Assembly: GCA_023627715.1 (NCBI GenBank)
Contig: JAMAHW010000045.1
Coordinates: 1-64,000 of the forward strand
DNA length: 64,000 nt
Source of the DNA: Periconia sp. R9002
Lineage: Eukaryota; Ascomycota; Dothideomycetes; Pleosporales; Periconiaceae
Reading direction: 5' to 3'
Shown here one piece after another: positions 24,560 to 36,563 of the stretch. Numbering within the stretch: the stretch's first letter is position 1; every line of letters begins with the position of its first letter. Both the position numbers and the translations under genes were made by a program. The notes under the pieces were generated by a model. The model did no database searches and was not told the DNA's origin. It saw nothing but the letters and a program-made list of their open reading frames with translations.

Positions 24560-25908
24560 GATGTTTTCTGCGCCTTCTCTTTGCTTGTTCTCTTGTACGA
24601 ACTTGTTATTTCGAAGTGATATGGATACGTTTGTCGGTGGCTAAACGTTTTTGATGTAAGTAGAAGCTTTGTGGAAGAGCGACGATTGGTATCTACGTAC
24701 TTAATAAGTGAGATATATATGTCAAATCTAAAGGAGTATGTGCCGACACAATGGCGTAGTCATTGTTTATACTGGATGTTACTGCATACGTTATTGTACT
24801 AAAGAAAGCGTTGGGAGAACATCCACCATGTCCACAAATTTTACGTGTATATACAATGAAAGTTGGCACGAAGATAGACGAGTAAATACATCCAGATATG
24901 ACGCGTTAGGTATATCATCAGGTTGAACCCGGGCTGGTTCTGTGTGCTTGATAGCCCTCCACGCATTGTCTCGAACGAGACTCCGCCAGATTGTCATTTT
25001 TGAGCACCCTCCCGAAGAATTCGAGCCAGTTGTGTCTACACATTTCCATTTTTATAGGCACAAGGTTCATATCCAATGTACTAGATACGAACAGCACATC
25101 CATCTCATGGTAAATGTCCGTCAACGAAGTTCGAACCTAGAGAAATGAGTGTGAAAATAGCTTTAGGCAGCACAAAGCTTCCTTGTATTGATTAGGAAAG
25201 TATCCTATTGTGTTTGATCATTTACGCAACTAACAATCCACGAATCAGACACACAAACATTGTTTTTATCGAGCAAATTTGTGGGAGGCAGAAGGCTTGA
25301 CTGATTGTGGAAGACACTAAAACAGATCATTGATGTGAAAAGAATTGAATAATGCGATACATTTACCGCTTATCCTTCAACTCTAAACAATACAAATTAA
25401 AACAACATAGCAGTGCAATGCCTAACAATGATATTTTTGATATATTAATCGTCTAAAGTATATTGTTGGCTCATATGCATTCACTAAATACGGAGATGTG
25501 GTCAGGAGGCAATAATTCAGGGTATACAGAAGTATTAAAAAATTATAGAAAACAGGAGCGCGTTCAAAATTTCAGATTGATACTTTTCCCCTACTTTTTT
25601 CACCTACACTGCGCTGCTTACGCTGCCCTAAGGTGCCCTACGCCGCCCCTGCTTACTTATGCTAAAAATATTCTCTTGCTATTGGCGTAGCTCCTGGTTT
25701 TTTATTTATTAATGGTATGGTACAAAGCGAATTTCGGCCGTGTAGGGCATAATCGATGCAGGCAATTGGAAAGGACACGTGGCGTCGCTCGTGCGAAGAT
25801 AATCTTGTACCTATATTATTGCACATGATCTCCTGCCTTTGCACCCAACCGTACCTCTCACCTTTTTTACTTTCTTTTGATATATTCATCCACCTTTGGC
25901 GATCCGAG
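24560..25908. other. AT-rich intergenic region between two F-box-like genes
   Basis: No gene is supported over 1.35 kb. The sequence is AT-rich with scattered stops. The two neighbouring F-box-like genes are divergent, so both promoters must lie here. Confidence 0.5.
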
Positions 25909-27653
25909 ATGATTCGTTGTAGGGCATGTCTCGAGGAGACTACGTGTGATATTGTGCCCGCTTTCAGTTGTGTACGAGGAAGTTTGGATTATATAAATCT
26001 TAACCAACGCATAGTTGAAAAAACACTTCAGTTTGTTGAGAATGAGCTACATCTGGAAAGATGTCAACTTGTGGAAAGCGCACGTACAGGGGACAAAGGT
26101 TGCATGTTTCATCTATCAGAACTACAAAAAATACGTCTCGACCTACGTACAGTCATTGAACATCTTCTCAGCAAACGCCGGAAAATTTGTCACCGAATAA
26201 ACGATGTACCTAGGAATACTCGAGAAGCCTTCCTTTGCCCGGATTTGATGGTCTTCCACATCGAAACCACCACTGCTACGCTAGATATAGTGGAAGCCAG
26301 TTTAGAAGCCATGGACGAGAGATTATACAAAAAATGTGGTGATTTCACAAATGGCAATGCGAACGATCCTGAACATTCGCTTCCCTCAGTTGTACCTGAA
26401 TTTAGGGAGGTTAGTAAGGTTGTTCATTTGGGCAAGCTACACGTAGCGCTTCAACGGTATGGCATATTTCCTCTATTCCTACATTGGCAAGGTCTAATCA
26501 CTCTTAATATCCAGCTGCACAACTGAAATCATTGAAGCTCGTGCAGCCACCGAATGCTCTAAGTTAACATGTTTGAGCAATATGTTCAAGCTGCCTCGCG
26601 AAGTCAGAGATATGGGTAAGTCACTGCTTTGAACTGTGTATGAATGCGCTAAATCATCTGTATCATAAATAGTCTATCATGAACTGGTTGTTCCAGGCGA
26701 TGCATTTGTAATTGATAGCCAGCGTACCGGTGAAGAGCCTCTTCGCGGTAAGTCTCTGAGGCATTCTTTCTCTTGATAATGTTCTGATTGGCCACTGTTC
26801 ACCGACGAAAAGTTCCATATGATTGGTGTATGAATCCCAAGTTCGTAGGTCATGCCATGGCCTTGGAGTTAGCAGAGTTCTACTACACCCACAATAGCTT
26901 CCATATGTGGAACCCAGAGTTGTTTCCCGGCATATTTCCCATAATACTTCCTAGGGACCCGTTGGGTACCAAAGTGCAGTCATTCAAATTGATTCGCCGC
27001 CTTGAATTAGTCTGGGATGTCGGTTGTGGTAGGCCGAAATCATTCAAAGAGATGTATGATATTCTGGATCATCTCACATTGATATCACGCAAGGACCTAT
27101 TGTGTTTTGGTCTTACGGTCCGCGGTTTTTATGACGTATTTTGGAGTGCACCTCAAACACTCAATACTTTGGAAATGTTGCGGAAGCCTGTGTACGACCT
27201 CAAACATGGAGGGAGTGCCATACGAGTTGAACAAATACTTGAGAGTCCTCAAAACAGCAAAAAGAGAGAACTAATCAACTGGTCGAAGGCCAGTACTTCT
27301 GCTGATTTAGGTAACAGCGGATTTTTCCAATTATCTGCAGAAGACTGGGAGAAGGCAAGCATTTACCCCCCTTGCCGCCCCCCTCCAGCCTTCTTCTCTT
27401 GCTATACGCTGTAGCTAATAGACGCCCCCAGGAAAAAGTAGCGACCGGCCTATGGGATCCTACGGTCAATTTCGTCGACGATTCTATTGACGCAGCTCAG
27501 GTACATTTACTTTTAAAAAAGAGATGGGGTATTATGAATCCTATGCAAGGTATACATGACTTGGCCAATAATCGTACCTGCTGGTTGGGGTGGGGGGCAT
27601 CTCCAGAAATTGGTATTTGGGAGGGAGGTTGGGAATGTAATCCTTATAGTTGA
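25909..27653 (+). CDS. F-box-like (2EXR/DUF7730-type) multi-exon protein
   Basis: Five exons (25909-26456, 26515-26615, 26673-26747, 26813-27354, 27432-27653) give 495 residues. The N-terminal 180 residues begin CRACLEETTCDIVP and contain a helical Glu/Leu-rich part; I do not recognise them. The middle carries the F-box-like word FKLPREVRDMVYHELVVPGD, rebuilt across an intron. The words MALELAEFYYTHNSFHMWN and KSFKEMYDILDHLTLISRK follow, as in the fungal families of the neighbour at 23702-24559. Function is unknown. All five exons keep one frame. The last intron appears to use a GC donor (AAG|GCAAGC) with the acceptor at 27431. An alternative start at 25756 would add 51 residues, but its context is weaker (T at -3). 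Confidence 0.7.
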
Positions 27654-28427
27654 CTGTGGTGCTTGAACTAAGCAGTGAACAGCAATGTATCCTCTAGTTA
27701 CTCATCTATAGAAGAATATCCCACCTCCTATTTTCGATTGGAAGTTCGTTTGTGGAGCCAAATAAAGATAATTTTTTCTGCGTTCCTCTCCTGGCAGCCA
27801 TATACATAAGTATACACTACAAATATGCTCAGGAATTCCCCTTCTGTTTTTTGTCACCTATTCTAGGCTCTCCTCACTTGTTGATTACCTGGAACGACAT
27901 TGATACCTAGTTACATAAAGTTATGAACTGCACAGCATTACCACGAAATACATAAACCAACCGAAGTCACACCGCCCCAAAGATAACCGCCCTAGCAGCC
28001 CCATCATCACGATACCAACATCACCACTAATCGTTTGCGGGGTGAAAACGGCGCAAACCACAATTTCCCTCACGCTAAGCACCCAGAACCTCCCACGATG
28101 AGCGGTGAAAAATCCAAAAAGTGATAGACGGAAGGAATCAAGCGAAAAACCAAGGCGGACGTTTCCGTTTGTAGTCCACAAACACCCAATCAATCCTAGG
28201 AAAGAACCGCGTCACAAGGGTCCATTCACCTGGGGTAATCACCAGCTGCGGGCGGTACTTACCTTCTTCCACGTGCGAACGTGACATAGGAAGTAGGTAC
28301 CGTGCCTATTTAAACACTGTTCCCGCCTCAACGGCGTATTCCTTTTACCAACTATCAACTACCAACCACCAACCATCAACCCTCCACACACACAAACTCA
28401 CAAACCACGAAACACACAAACAACACC
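27654..28427. promoter_or_regulatory. Intergenic, promoter of the small Ser/Asn/Tyr-rich gene
   Basis: The distal part has no recognisable element. A TATA-like TATTTAAA lies near 28307, about 120 bases before the start codon. It is followed by a long CA-rich leader (ACCAACCATCAACC and similar words up to 28427). Both are typical of strongly expressed fungal genes. Confidence 0.55.
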
Positions 28428-28743
28428 ATGCCTTCCTCCTCCTCCAACTCCGGATCCTCCGGATCCTCCGGTGGCAGCGGCAACACTGGCTACACAGTCA
28501 CGAGCAGCGGCACCAATAGCCAAGGCAACCACTACTGCCATCGCGACTTTGGCTCGTCCGCCGCCAACTCCAATTCGTACCACTACTCTAACTCGTAAGT
28601 CTCGTAGCTATCCTCGTCTTTTCTACTTGAACGGTTATTGACGGAAATGGCGCAGCAACGGCTCGTACTACTACTCCAACTCCAATGGCTCGACGTACTA
28701 CAACGACGGCCAGGGCGGTTCGACGTATACGCGTGGAAAATAG
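28428..28743 (+). CDS. Small Ser/Gly/Asn/Tyr-rich conserved fungal protein
   Basis: Two exons (28428-28594 and 28656-28743) give 84 residues. A Ser/Gly-rich start is followed by YTVTSSGTNSQGNHYC and then repeats of Tyr and Asn/Ser: YHYSNSNGSYYYSNSNGSTY. The intron interrupts the repeat and rejoins it in frame at NS|NGS, which strongly supports the gene. I recall near-identical short proteins in many Pezizomycotina, all of unknown function. No signal peptide or membrane segment is seen. The low-complexity Tyr/Ser/Asn composition resembles sequences that self-associate. A TATA-like box and a CA-rich leader upstream suggest high or inducible expression. Confidence 0.78.
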
Positions 28744-29428
28744 AGGGGAATGATGGAACTCCATGGAGTCTTGGCCGGATAGGTCTTGATATCATGAAAG
28801 ATTGAGCTGCTGAGATAGCGATATGAGAAATGAAATGGCGATAGAGCATTCTATACGCCGCTGAGAATGGGGTGGAGCTGGTACTCGATGCTAGATAACT
28901 TCACCACACGGAATACATACATACCTACATTTATGACATATGATGGCGATGTGAATGCGGGCCTTCGTGAATTGTGACCTCTAACACCCCGGTATTTATC
29001 ACACAGAAAAGAACGACAATTCGCCCTCATTTAACACATGTATTCGACTCGTCATTACACACCACCACACGTTACCAGGAGACAATATTATACGGGGGAG
29101 GGGTCGGGTAGCTCACACCAGGCAAGCAAAGCGAACATAGCAAGCGAGAGAAGGTAGGTAGGTAGGTAAGCTAGAATTTCGAACCAATCCAATATATGTA
29201 CAGGAGATAGATAAACAAGTTGGAAAAGAAGGGAGAGCACACAAAACGAAGGGACAGAGGGTATTAAAGCTATCAACTATCTTGCCGGTGAGGGAGTTTC
29301 TGATCACTTCCCGTCATCACGGTTCATCGGCGCAACTGCTTGTGCTTTTGTTCTTGTATACATTTTTTTTCGGTTTGGTGATAGACAGTAGCTTCATGGA
29401 AACGTCTTTGATGATAAATTTTGCTCTT
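28744..29428. other. Convergent 3' intergenic region
   Basis: The 3' flanks of the small gene and of the secreted repeat protein meet here. A short (GTAG)n run lies near 29155-29170. Nothing else is supported. Confidence 0.5.
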
Positions 29429-31697
29429 TCAATAGACCCTTCGTCGCCTCTCTGCACCGGTCGCTCTTGCTGCTCTTGCACCCAGATTTACTGTCACTTT
29501 GCTCTCCAAGTTGAACGATGAGATGTCGAATGGCAGCCTGTTTTGTTGGAGCGACGCGGCCGAAGAAGACGGGGCGGCTGCGGAAGCGACCTGCGATTGA
29601 GCCTGCGGGGGCTGCGTGGTGGATGCTGCAGCTGAGCTGGACGCAGAGCTTGCTGCAGAGCTGGCTGACATGGTAACTCCCGGACCAGCTTGAGAAACTG
29701 TCGTGGTGCCCACGAGAGCGCCCGGGGTCAGATTCGCGGAGTTGATGGAAGCAGCCGAGGAGGTAGATGAAACGGGAGGTGGCGCGTTAGGCGGTGGGCT
29801 TCCTCCGGCGCTGATAGTGATGGCTGCAACCGGCGGAGATGCTTGGGTTTGAAGCGTCGATGCGGCGGGAGGAGGAGCCATAGATCCTACGTCACCCAGT
29901 TGGAATGGTTGAGCTTTAGGAACTGCCATGGGAAATGAGCCTGCTGGGCATATGCAGGCACAGTTGCAGGTTCCCTTGCTGGCCGCCTGGGCAGTGCCGT
30001 TCTTGGACCCACTGCCTGCGATGACAGACACAGCGCTGGTCGATTGCGCCGCGCCAGCTTTTGTACTGTTGCTCGCGACGACTGTAACGGCTGCTGCTGC
30101 ACCACCTCCTCGTGCAATCGTGACATTTCCAGCTTTTCCAGTACCTGCCAAAACAATGAAACTGTTCGTGACTTTGCTGGTGGTGGTTGCTCCGACAAGG
30201 CCGGCCTTGGTGAGTGTAGCCGAGTTGACGGCTGCTGTGGTTTTCGCGGATGAAGACGAGTTCGATGCCCCTGATCCTTTACCTCCTCCAGCAACGACCG
30301 TGATAGCAGCAGCGGGGGCGGCTCCAGCCGGTTTAGCTGCGCTAGTAGCATTTCCTGCGCTACCTTTGCCCCCGCTGCCACCTCCTGCAGAAACGGTGAC
30401 ACCACCAGCAGCTTTGCTCGTCGTCGTCGCTCCGATAAGAGCGTCCCTAGTTAATGTCGCGGAGTTGACAGGTGCGGCGGCTTTGGAAGAGCTAGTCGAA
30501 TTCGTAGCTTTTCCTCCAGAACCCGGTTGGGCAGACACAGTGATGGGACCGGCCACAGGCTTAGCTGAGCTCCGCGCGGGAGGTGCCTTTCCGGCAGGAG
30601 ATGAGCTCTTTTCGGCGGGAGGGGCAGGCTTTTCGGCAGGAGCAGACGGTTTTCCAGCGGCAGCGCCGGCAGTACTGGTTGAACCGAGAAGCGACAGAGA
30701 TAGCATAGGGTCCTCGATGATAGTCTATATAAGGTCAGCATGTTAAGACCATTATGAAGCCGAGGTCTTACAGTAGCGTTACTGCTCTGTTCCTTCACTG
30801 CGCTGGTCTCTTGCGCTGCTTTAGCAGTAGTCTGGCTGCCTTTTTCTCCAGCCAGGCCACCTGCAATAGCCCCAGCCCCAGGTTCACCTATTCCAGCACC
30901 AGCACTAGCCCCAACACCCTGGCCTTTTCCTTGGCCTTGACCTTTATTGTTGCCGGTCTGACTTCCTTGAAGGGCCTGGAGAATGGAATCAACGCTTTGA
31001 GCCTGCTGGCCCAGAAGCTGGCTTGCAATATCAGAGCCAGCCCCGGCAGCAGGCTGTCCTTGATTAGAACCTTTTCCAGCGTCCTGTGTTTGACTTCCAG
31101 AGGCAAGATTGTTCAGAAGTTGGTTGGCGTCGATGCCCGCGCTCTGTCCTCGATCTTGCTGCGAGCCCACAATATTGAGAAGATCAGCCGACCCCTGAGA
31201 TTGACCATTTCCCTTTCCTTGACCGGCTCCTTGACCAAGATTGTTGATGAGAGAGTTGGCGTCAATTCCAGCACTTCCTGCTCCTTGTAACGTTTGGCCT
31301 TGTCCGGGAAGAGCATTCACTAGGCTGTTTCCTCCTTGCTGGCCATTGATCAAAGATGCTACGTCAAGGCCTGCGCCAGGCTGGTTCTGACTTTGACCCT
31401 GACCATCGTTGGCGAGTAGCGAGTTGATATCTTGGATTTGCGCATTCCTAGATACGCCTTCGACCGGAACATTGACTCCACCTCTTCTCTCGCGCTCCCG
31501 AGTGACTTCATCCGCGGCTCCATACATCAAATCCTCCACCCTCTTACCAATTATGCTTGGCCCAACATTGTTGTTGTTGAGATCAAGCGCCGGATTGGCA
31601 AATACCTGCGATGAATCAGCATCAGAATCGTAGATACAGACGGATTACGCACATTTGTTGAGAGCAATAGCGCCAAGCCCAGCTCTACTCTTTTCAT
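29429..31697 (-). CDS. Secreted repeat-rich Gln/Gly/Ala/Ser protein
   Basis: Three exons (31697-31653, 31605-30772, 30724-29429) encode 724 residues. The tiny first exon supplies most of a signal peptide (MKRVELGLALLLSTN, then VFANPALDLN from exon 2). The N-terminal third is Gln/Gly-rich with at least four copies of a unit like AGIDANSLINNLGQG. The C-terminal half is Ala/Ser/Gly/Thr-rich. It has three copies of a unit starting NSATLT or NSANLT and continuing LVGATTTSK, each followed by a hydrophobic VTVSAGG-like strand. One Cys cluster, CNCACICPAG, is present. I do not recognise a family. A wall or matrix protein is plausible. No clear GPI signal or C-terminal membrane helix is visible; the end is Arg-rich. 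Confidence 0.72.
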
Positions 31698-32737
31698 GTT
31701 TATGATAAAAAAGACCAAGATGGGACGAAGGTAGGGACGGAAATTATTAGTACTTCAACAGCCCAGCTGGTATTAGATAAAAGAACGGACAAGATGCACA
31801 GACATGCAGACTCATTCAAGAACTGCACAGCAGGTTGAAGATGAGTGAAAGAGGAAAGAGAAGAAGGTGGCGTGGGAATCGAAAACAACGAGCTCGGGAG
31901 CAAAGGGAACGAAAGAAGCCGAACGAGAAGCCAAACGAGTACAAATCATGCGGGAACCTCAGGCACTTAACGCGGAATCGCAGAGGTCCCCACTTATTTC
32001 GTTTCTCACACCGTGATGGGTATGTTATCGCATGCTTGAACGTTGTCTCAAAGTCAAGCGTGATTAGTCTCTGGAGGGGATGCGCAGCCGTGGTGGTCCT
32101 TGTAACGCGCGTGCAAAGCAAAAAGGCATTGTGGAGCGTGTGTGGTCAAGGGGTTCTGCGACGGCGCGCGAGCCTGTAATGGCATCTCCATTGCGGTCGA
32201 GTATCAAAATAGTCTGGCCAGCGCTAGCAAAATGAAGCCTGAGACGCGAGCTGCAGGAGAGCGCACGCCCCTAACACCCCTCGTGTTTCAGAACGACAAA
32301 TATCACCCTGGGGATCTTCGCGCGACCGCTCAAAAGCAAACATGGGCGTGGTCACTCCAACTGCCGAGCTCCTGACAATTACACATCCAACCGCCGACGA
32401 AGTCGATGTCGCTGATGTAGAAGTTCCAGGATGAAGATGCCATGTGGCTGGTGTTGCTGCACAGTAAGCAGTGATCGGCATCGCAAATCTGCATGCTCCC
32501 GATCGAAGGTAATGCCGTCATCGACTCAAAAACATAATCTAGATGGCAGCACATGTTGCTTCTTAACTGCGCGATCTCGTCATTCAAGCCAACAATTCTG
32601 ACCCGAATTCATATGCAGGACGCGGAAGTCGGGGCGCAGCAGAGCCCGAATGCGAAATGCGTTCGTGACAAAGGAAGACATATAATCGCCTAGAGCCTCT
32701 GTCCTCCTCCCTGCCCTCACATTGCAAAACAACCACC
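31698..32737. promoter_or_regulatory. Divergent intergenic region
   Basis: About 1 kb separates the secreted protein gene (-) from the DUF1295 gene (+). A TATA-like ACATATAATC lies near 32678, about 60 bases before the + strand start. No other gene is supported. Confidence 0.5.
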
Positions 32738-33854
32738 ATGGCAGCTGTACATGTTCTGGACGACTATTATCTGGCCATCACGTTTCTCATAACGGTCGCC
32801 TATCAGCTCTTCTTCTTCTCCATTGCCTTCAGTTTCAAGTTCGACAAGCTCACGGACTTTGCGGGCGGGACTAACTTCGCGGTCCTCGCCATTCTCACGC
32901 TCGCTTTCAGCGATAACAGAGGCGATGCGCGCAACATTGTCGTTTCATTGTTCATGATCGCGTGGGCGCTGCGACTTTCTGGCTTTTTGCTGTTCAGGAT
33001 TCTCAAAACTGGCAAAGACGACCGCTTTGATGACAAGCGGGATAAATTCTGGTCGTTCCTGGGCTTCTGGGTATTGTGAGTTAGACCCAGGCTAATTTCG
33101 GTAGACGTCCCGAAAGCTAACCTTAGCCTACAAAGCCAAATGTTCTGGGTATGGACATGCTCGCTGCCGGTTACTATTCTGAACTCGCCCAAAGTTACGC
33201 AGTTTGCGCAGCCCAGATTTAGAACCGGCTGTGATATTGCAGGAATCCTCATGTACTTCGTCGGCCTCATCATGGAGAGTGTCTCGGACGTGCAGAAATA
33301 TCGTTTTCGAAGCGACCATGGAAGCGACGGCGAGGTATGCGACGTAGGCTTCTTCGCGTGGACTCGCCATCCAAACTATTTTGGGGAAATCCTAGTTCAG
33401 TTTTGTGAGTCAACGCCTGCAATCATGGTGTGCTAGCTAGCTGACTCGTCGATCATTAGCCATCTTCACCATTGCTGTTGCACCCGCAGCATACAGATAT
33501 GTGTCTGGAGGTGCCTATAGCGCCTTGTATGCGTCCATTCTCGGGCCTTTGTTCCTCACATCGCTACTCATGTTCCTTTCTGGCCTGCCGCTTCAGGAGC
33601 GTCCTGGGGCAAAGAAGCGGTACGAAAAAGGTATCAAGTGGCCCGAGTATGAGCGGTATCTGCGGAGGACGAGCATCCTAATCCCGTTTCCGCCTCAGCT
33701 GTATGAGAAGCTGCCTGTCATCCTGAAGAGGACTGTGCTTTTGGAATTCCCCATGTATGTGTTCGATCCGGCAAAACACGCGGACCAGAGCAAAATGCGA
33801 ACGGCAGAGGAGGGTAATGTGAGACCGAGCGACGAACAGGGTCTGCGATCGTAG
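32738..33854 (+). CDS. DUF1295 / steroid 5-alpha-reductase-like membrane protein
   Basis: Three exons (32738-33075, 33136-33404, 33460-33854) give 333 residues. Several membrane segments are visible, starting near residue 11 (LAITFLITVAYQLFFFSIAF). The family signature TRHPNYFGEILVQF lies at about residues 189-202; this His-Pro-Asn-Tyr word is shared by DUF1295 proteins and isoprenylcysteine methyltransferase relatives and contacts the cofactor. GFWVFQMFWVWTCSLPV spans the first splice and supports it. The C-terminal part is cytoplasmic and polar. Family members are predicted oxidoreductases acting on lipids or sterols, but the substrate of the fungal ones is not established. The acceptor of intron 1 could alternatively be ten or so bases upstream, in frame, adding four residues. 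Confidence 0.85.
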
Positions 33855-34431
33855 TATTTGACGATTCGATAATGTATCAAATTATTCAATGATGGATTTG
33901 GTCAGGCATAAAACAATCCACGCCGATGTCATGGTCGGCTTAATCATACACAGGGAAGTGACGTTCCTGATAAGGTGGCTCGTGCGTTCACGATGCATTC
34001 CACACCATTCTCCAATCAACGTTCAGAGTTTCCGAGCAGACAAACTACAAGCCTAGTGATTACTTGCATGCGACAAATCTATTGACGAGCTCACCCGCCG
34101 TTAATTGCTTGCTGCTCATTGACCAATCCTTTTGACGCAAGGTGTCGGAAGTCGGCGTGTCAAGGGAATTTTCCGGAGATATGAGACTTAACAGCGTCAA
34201 AAGGCCGCTGGTCAGGTGCTGGAGGAAGGCGCGTACTTGAGGCCATAACCACCCAGAAAACTGTAATTGAATGTCTTGCAGTTTTTGTATCTCCTGAGGA
34301 CACACACCTCACTCACTCACTCACTCACTCACTTAGTTTTACTTGTGAGTTCTCAAACCCCAGCGCCAAGCCGAAACACCAGTTGACAGAAGGCAAGCAT
34401 CAAGCCCTACACCAGATCCCTGGACCCACTC
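33855..34431. promoter_or_regulatory. Promoter of the phosphate carrier
   Basis: Intergenic DNA of about 580 bases, with a (CACT)n run at 34308-34334 about 100 bases before the start codon. Confidence 0.5.
34308..34334. repeat. (CACT)n microsatellite
   Basis: About six tandem CACT repeats lie in the presumed leader or core promoter of the phosphate carrier gene. Confidence 0.9.
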
Positions 34432-35803
34432 ATGATACCTACATTCACGACGTTGGCTGAAGCCCTCAGTGGCCACTCGGCGTTTCCTTCCCTCCTGATC
34501 CGTGATGCTGAATCTACTCCGGCACCGACCTCCAAATGGGCTGCGCGACACGAACTGTATCCTGTGTGGAGCGCCATTGATGATGCGAAGAACAAGGCTA
34601 CTCGATTGAGTGATGCCGCGGTTGCTGAGTTGGAGAAGGCCAGCAGCAAAGCTCAGGCAAAGCCTGGCCAAATCGCCATGTTTTCGCCTCAATACTATGC
34701 CGCTTGCGCCTTCAGTGGTGTACTTGCCTGCGGTCTGACACATACAGCTCTCACCCCTCTCGATCTGGTCAAGTGTCGCAGGCAGGTCGATTCCAAATTG
34801 TATACCGGCAACTTTCAGGCGTGGAACAAGATCTATCGCGCTGAAGGCTTCCGAGGCGTCTTCACTGGCTGGGGACCTACACTTTGGGGCTACTCGGTCC
34901 AGGGCGGGCTCAAATATGGAGGATATGAGTTTTTCAAGAAATTCTATGGCGACCTTGTAGGCGAGGAAAACTTCCACAAGTACAAGACTGTCATATATTT
35001 AGCGGGAAGTGCTTCGGCAGAGATCATTGCAGACGTGGGTCTATGTCCGTTCGAAGCTATAAAAGTTCGAATGCAGACAACAAGTCAGTCCCAAAGTTCC
35101 ATACATTAGCGGAATACTTGCTCACAAACTTTGCCTCTAGTGCCTCCCTTCGCGAAGAGTACCTTTGGCGGTATTAGCACAGTCACTGGTCAAGAAGGCT
35201 TCGGCGGGTAAGCTTAGAAACGTTTTGTCGTACCTGTTTCACTTCGAAACATACTGACTCTTGCAGATTGTACAAAGGCTTGTATCCGCTATGGGGACGA
35301 CAAATCCCGTACACCATGATGAAGGTAAGTGCGACTGAAACGACCAATGCATTTGCTTACCCGATGGCAGTTTGCGTCTTTCGAAACGATTGTCGAGATG
35401 ATGTACAACTATCTGCCGGGCACTAAAAGCGACTACGGCAAAGGCGCACAAACTGCCGTTTCCTTCGCGGGCGGCTACCTCGCCGGTATTCTCTGTGCAG
35501 CTGTGTCCCACCCTGCAGATGTCATGGTTTCGAAGTTGAATGCAAATCGACAACCGGGAGAAGCATTCGGTGCAGCGACTAGCCGGATCTACCAGGAAAT
35601 CGGCTTCCGAGGCCTCTGGAATGGAATGCCGGTTCGCATTGTCATGATCGGGACGTTGACCGGGCTACAGTGGATGATGTACGTGGATTTTCTGGAAAGA
35701 GAGTCTGGATTTTACTGACCGCTACAGTTACGATTACTGCAAGATCATTATGGGCCTACCAACAACTGGTGGAGCGCCACCGCCGCCCCAAGAAGCGAAA
35801 TAG
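34432..35803 (+). CDS. Mitochondrial phosphate carrier
   Basis: Five exons (34432-35083, 35141-35207, 35267-35324, 35371-35678, 35728-35803) encode 386 residues. It belongs to the mitochondrial carrier family and has three repeats. The signature words are [10 protein letters not shown] at residues 109-118, [10 protein letters not shown] at 206-215 and [11 protein letters not shown] in the third repeat. [16 protein letters not shown] and [13 protein letters not shown] are diagnostic of phosphate carriers. It imports phosphate with protons into the matrix for ATP synthesis. An N-terminal extension of about 85 residues precedes the first repeat, as in other filamentous fungi. The last exon supplies the usual tail [20 protein letters not shown]; without that splice the frame would run into unrelated residues and stop. 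Confidence 0.93.
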
Positions 35804-36563
35804 ACGGCACTGTAGATATCTGCCTGGCATCGAGATTTGGCATTTGCATTCATGGAGTCGGTGGTTGACTTGATAGATCGTTTCATTCCTGTTCCGTAGT
35901 ATCACTGTTTCCTAATCAAACTCTGGTTTCGATACAAGGTCGTCGTTCAAAGATTCACCTCCCAAACCATGTTCAACGGAAGTCTGGTGCCCAGATACCT
36001 ATTGATCTCACACCACCTCCAACTTTCCATCAGGGTGAAGATCCCAAGATAGACTAGCGCCAACGGTGGCTTACTCACCGACTGCCCGACGAATCAATCC
36101 ATCGCATCTTATCGGAGCTGAAGAAACCATATGTCTGACACCTTACGCAACAATCCCCACGCGCACGCGCAATGGCACTATTTTCCCAGTTCCCATCGAT
36201 GATGCAAGAATGGGAAGCTTGGTTTAGTGGACCTCTCTCCGAATCCATCCTATCGCTGTCGCGACAATACGGCGCCTGCGAGTTCACCCGCCCATCTGAT
36301 TGCCGGGACGTGAAGACTGCGATGTGTGCCTCCGGTGTAGTCTCGACAGGCGAGGATATACGGGCATCCCGCGCCAATGGTACAGCGTCTGGTTTGCGTC
36401 ATTGGGGGATTGTGGCTGCTTTGTTGGCATGGCATCTAAATAGCAAATATAAGACTGGATCCAATCGCATCGAGTGCCGTCTGCTTCTCTCTCGTCTCCC
36501 AACTGAACTCAGCGATCACTTGTGCGGCTCTCACAAACTCTAAACCAACAGCATCCTAGAACC
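35804..36563. other. Intergenic, promoter of the PAR32-like gene
   Basis: A 123-codon frame here (36172-36543) lacks any recognisable feature and is not accepted. The region most likely holds the upstream 3' end and the downstream promoter. Confidence 0.45.

Noticed and set aside
29928..30746. 272-codon Ala/Pro/Val-rich plus-strand frame
   Set aside because: It is the antisense reading of the low-complexity secreted protein, whose signal peptide and splice frame support the minus strand.
36172..36543. 123-codon plus-strand frame
   Set aside because: No domain, no homology I recognise, and no splice partner; likely chance in intergenic DNA.
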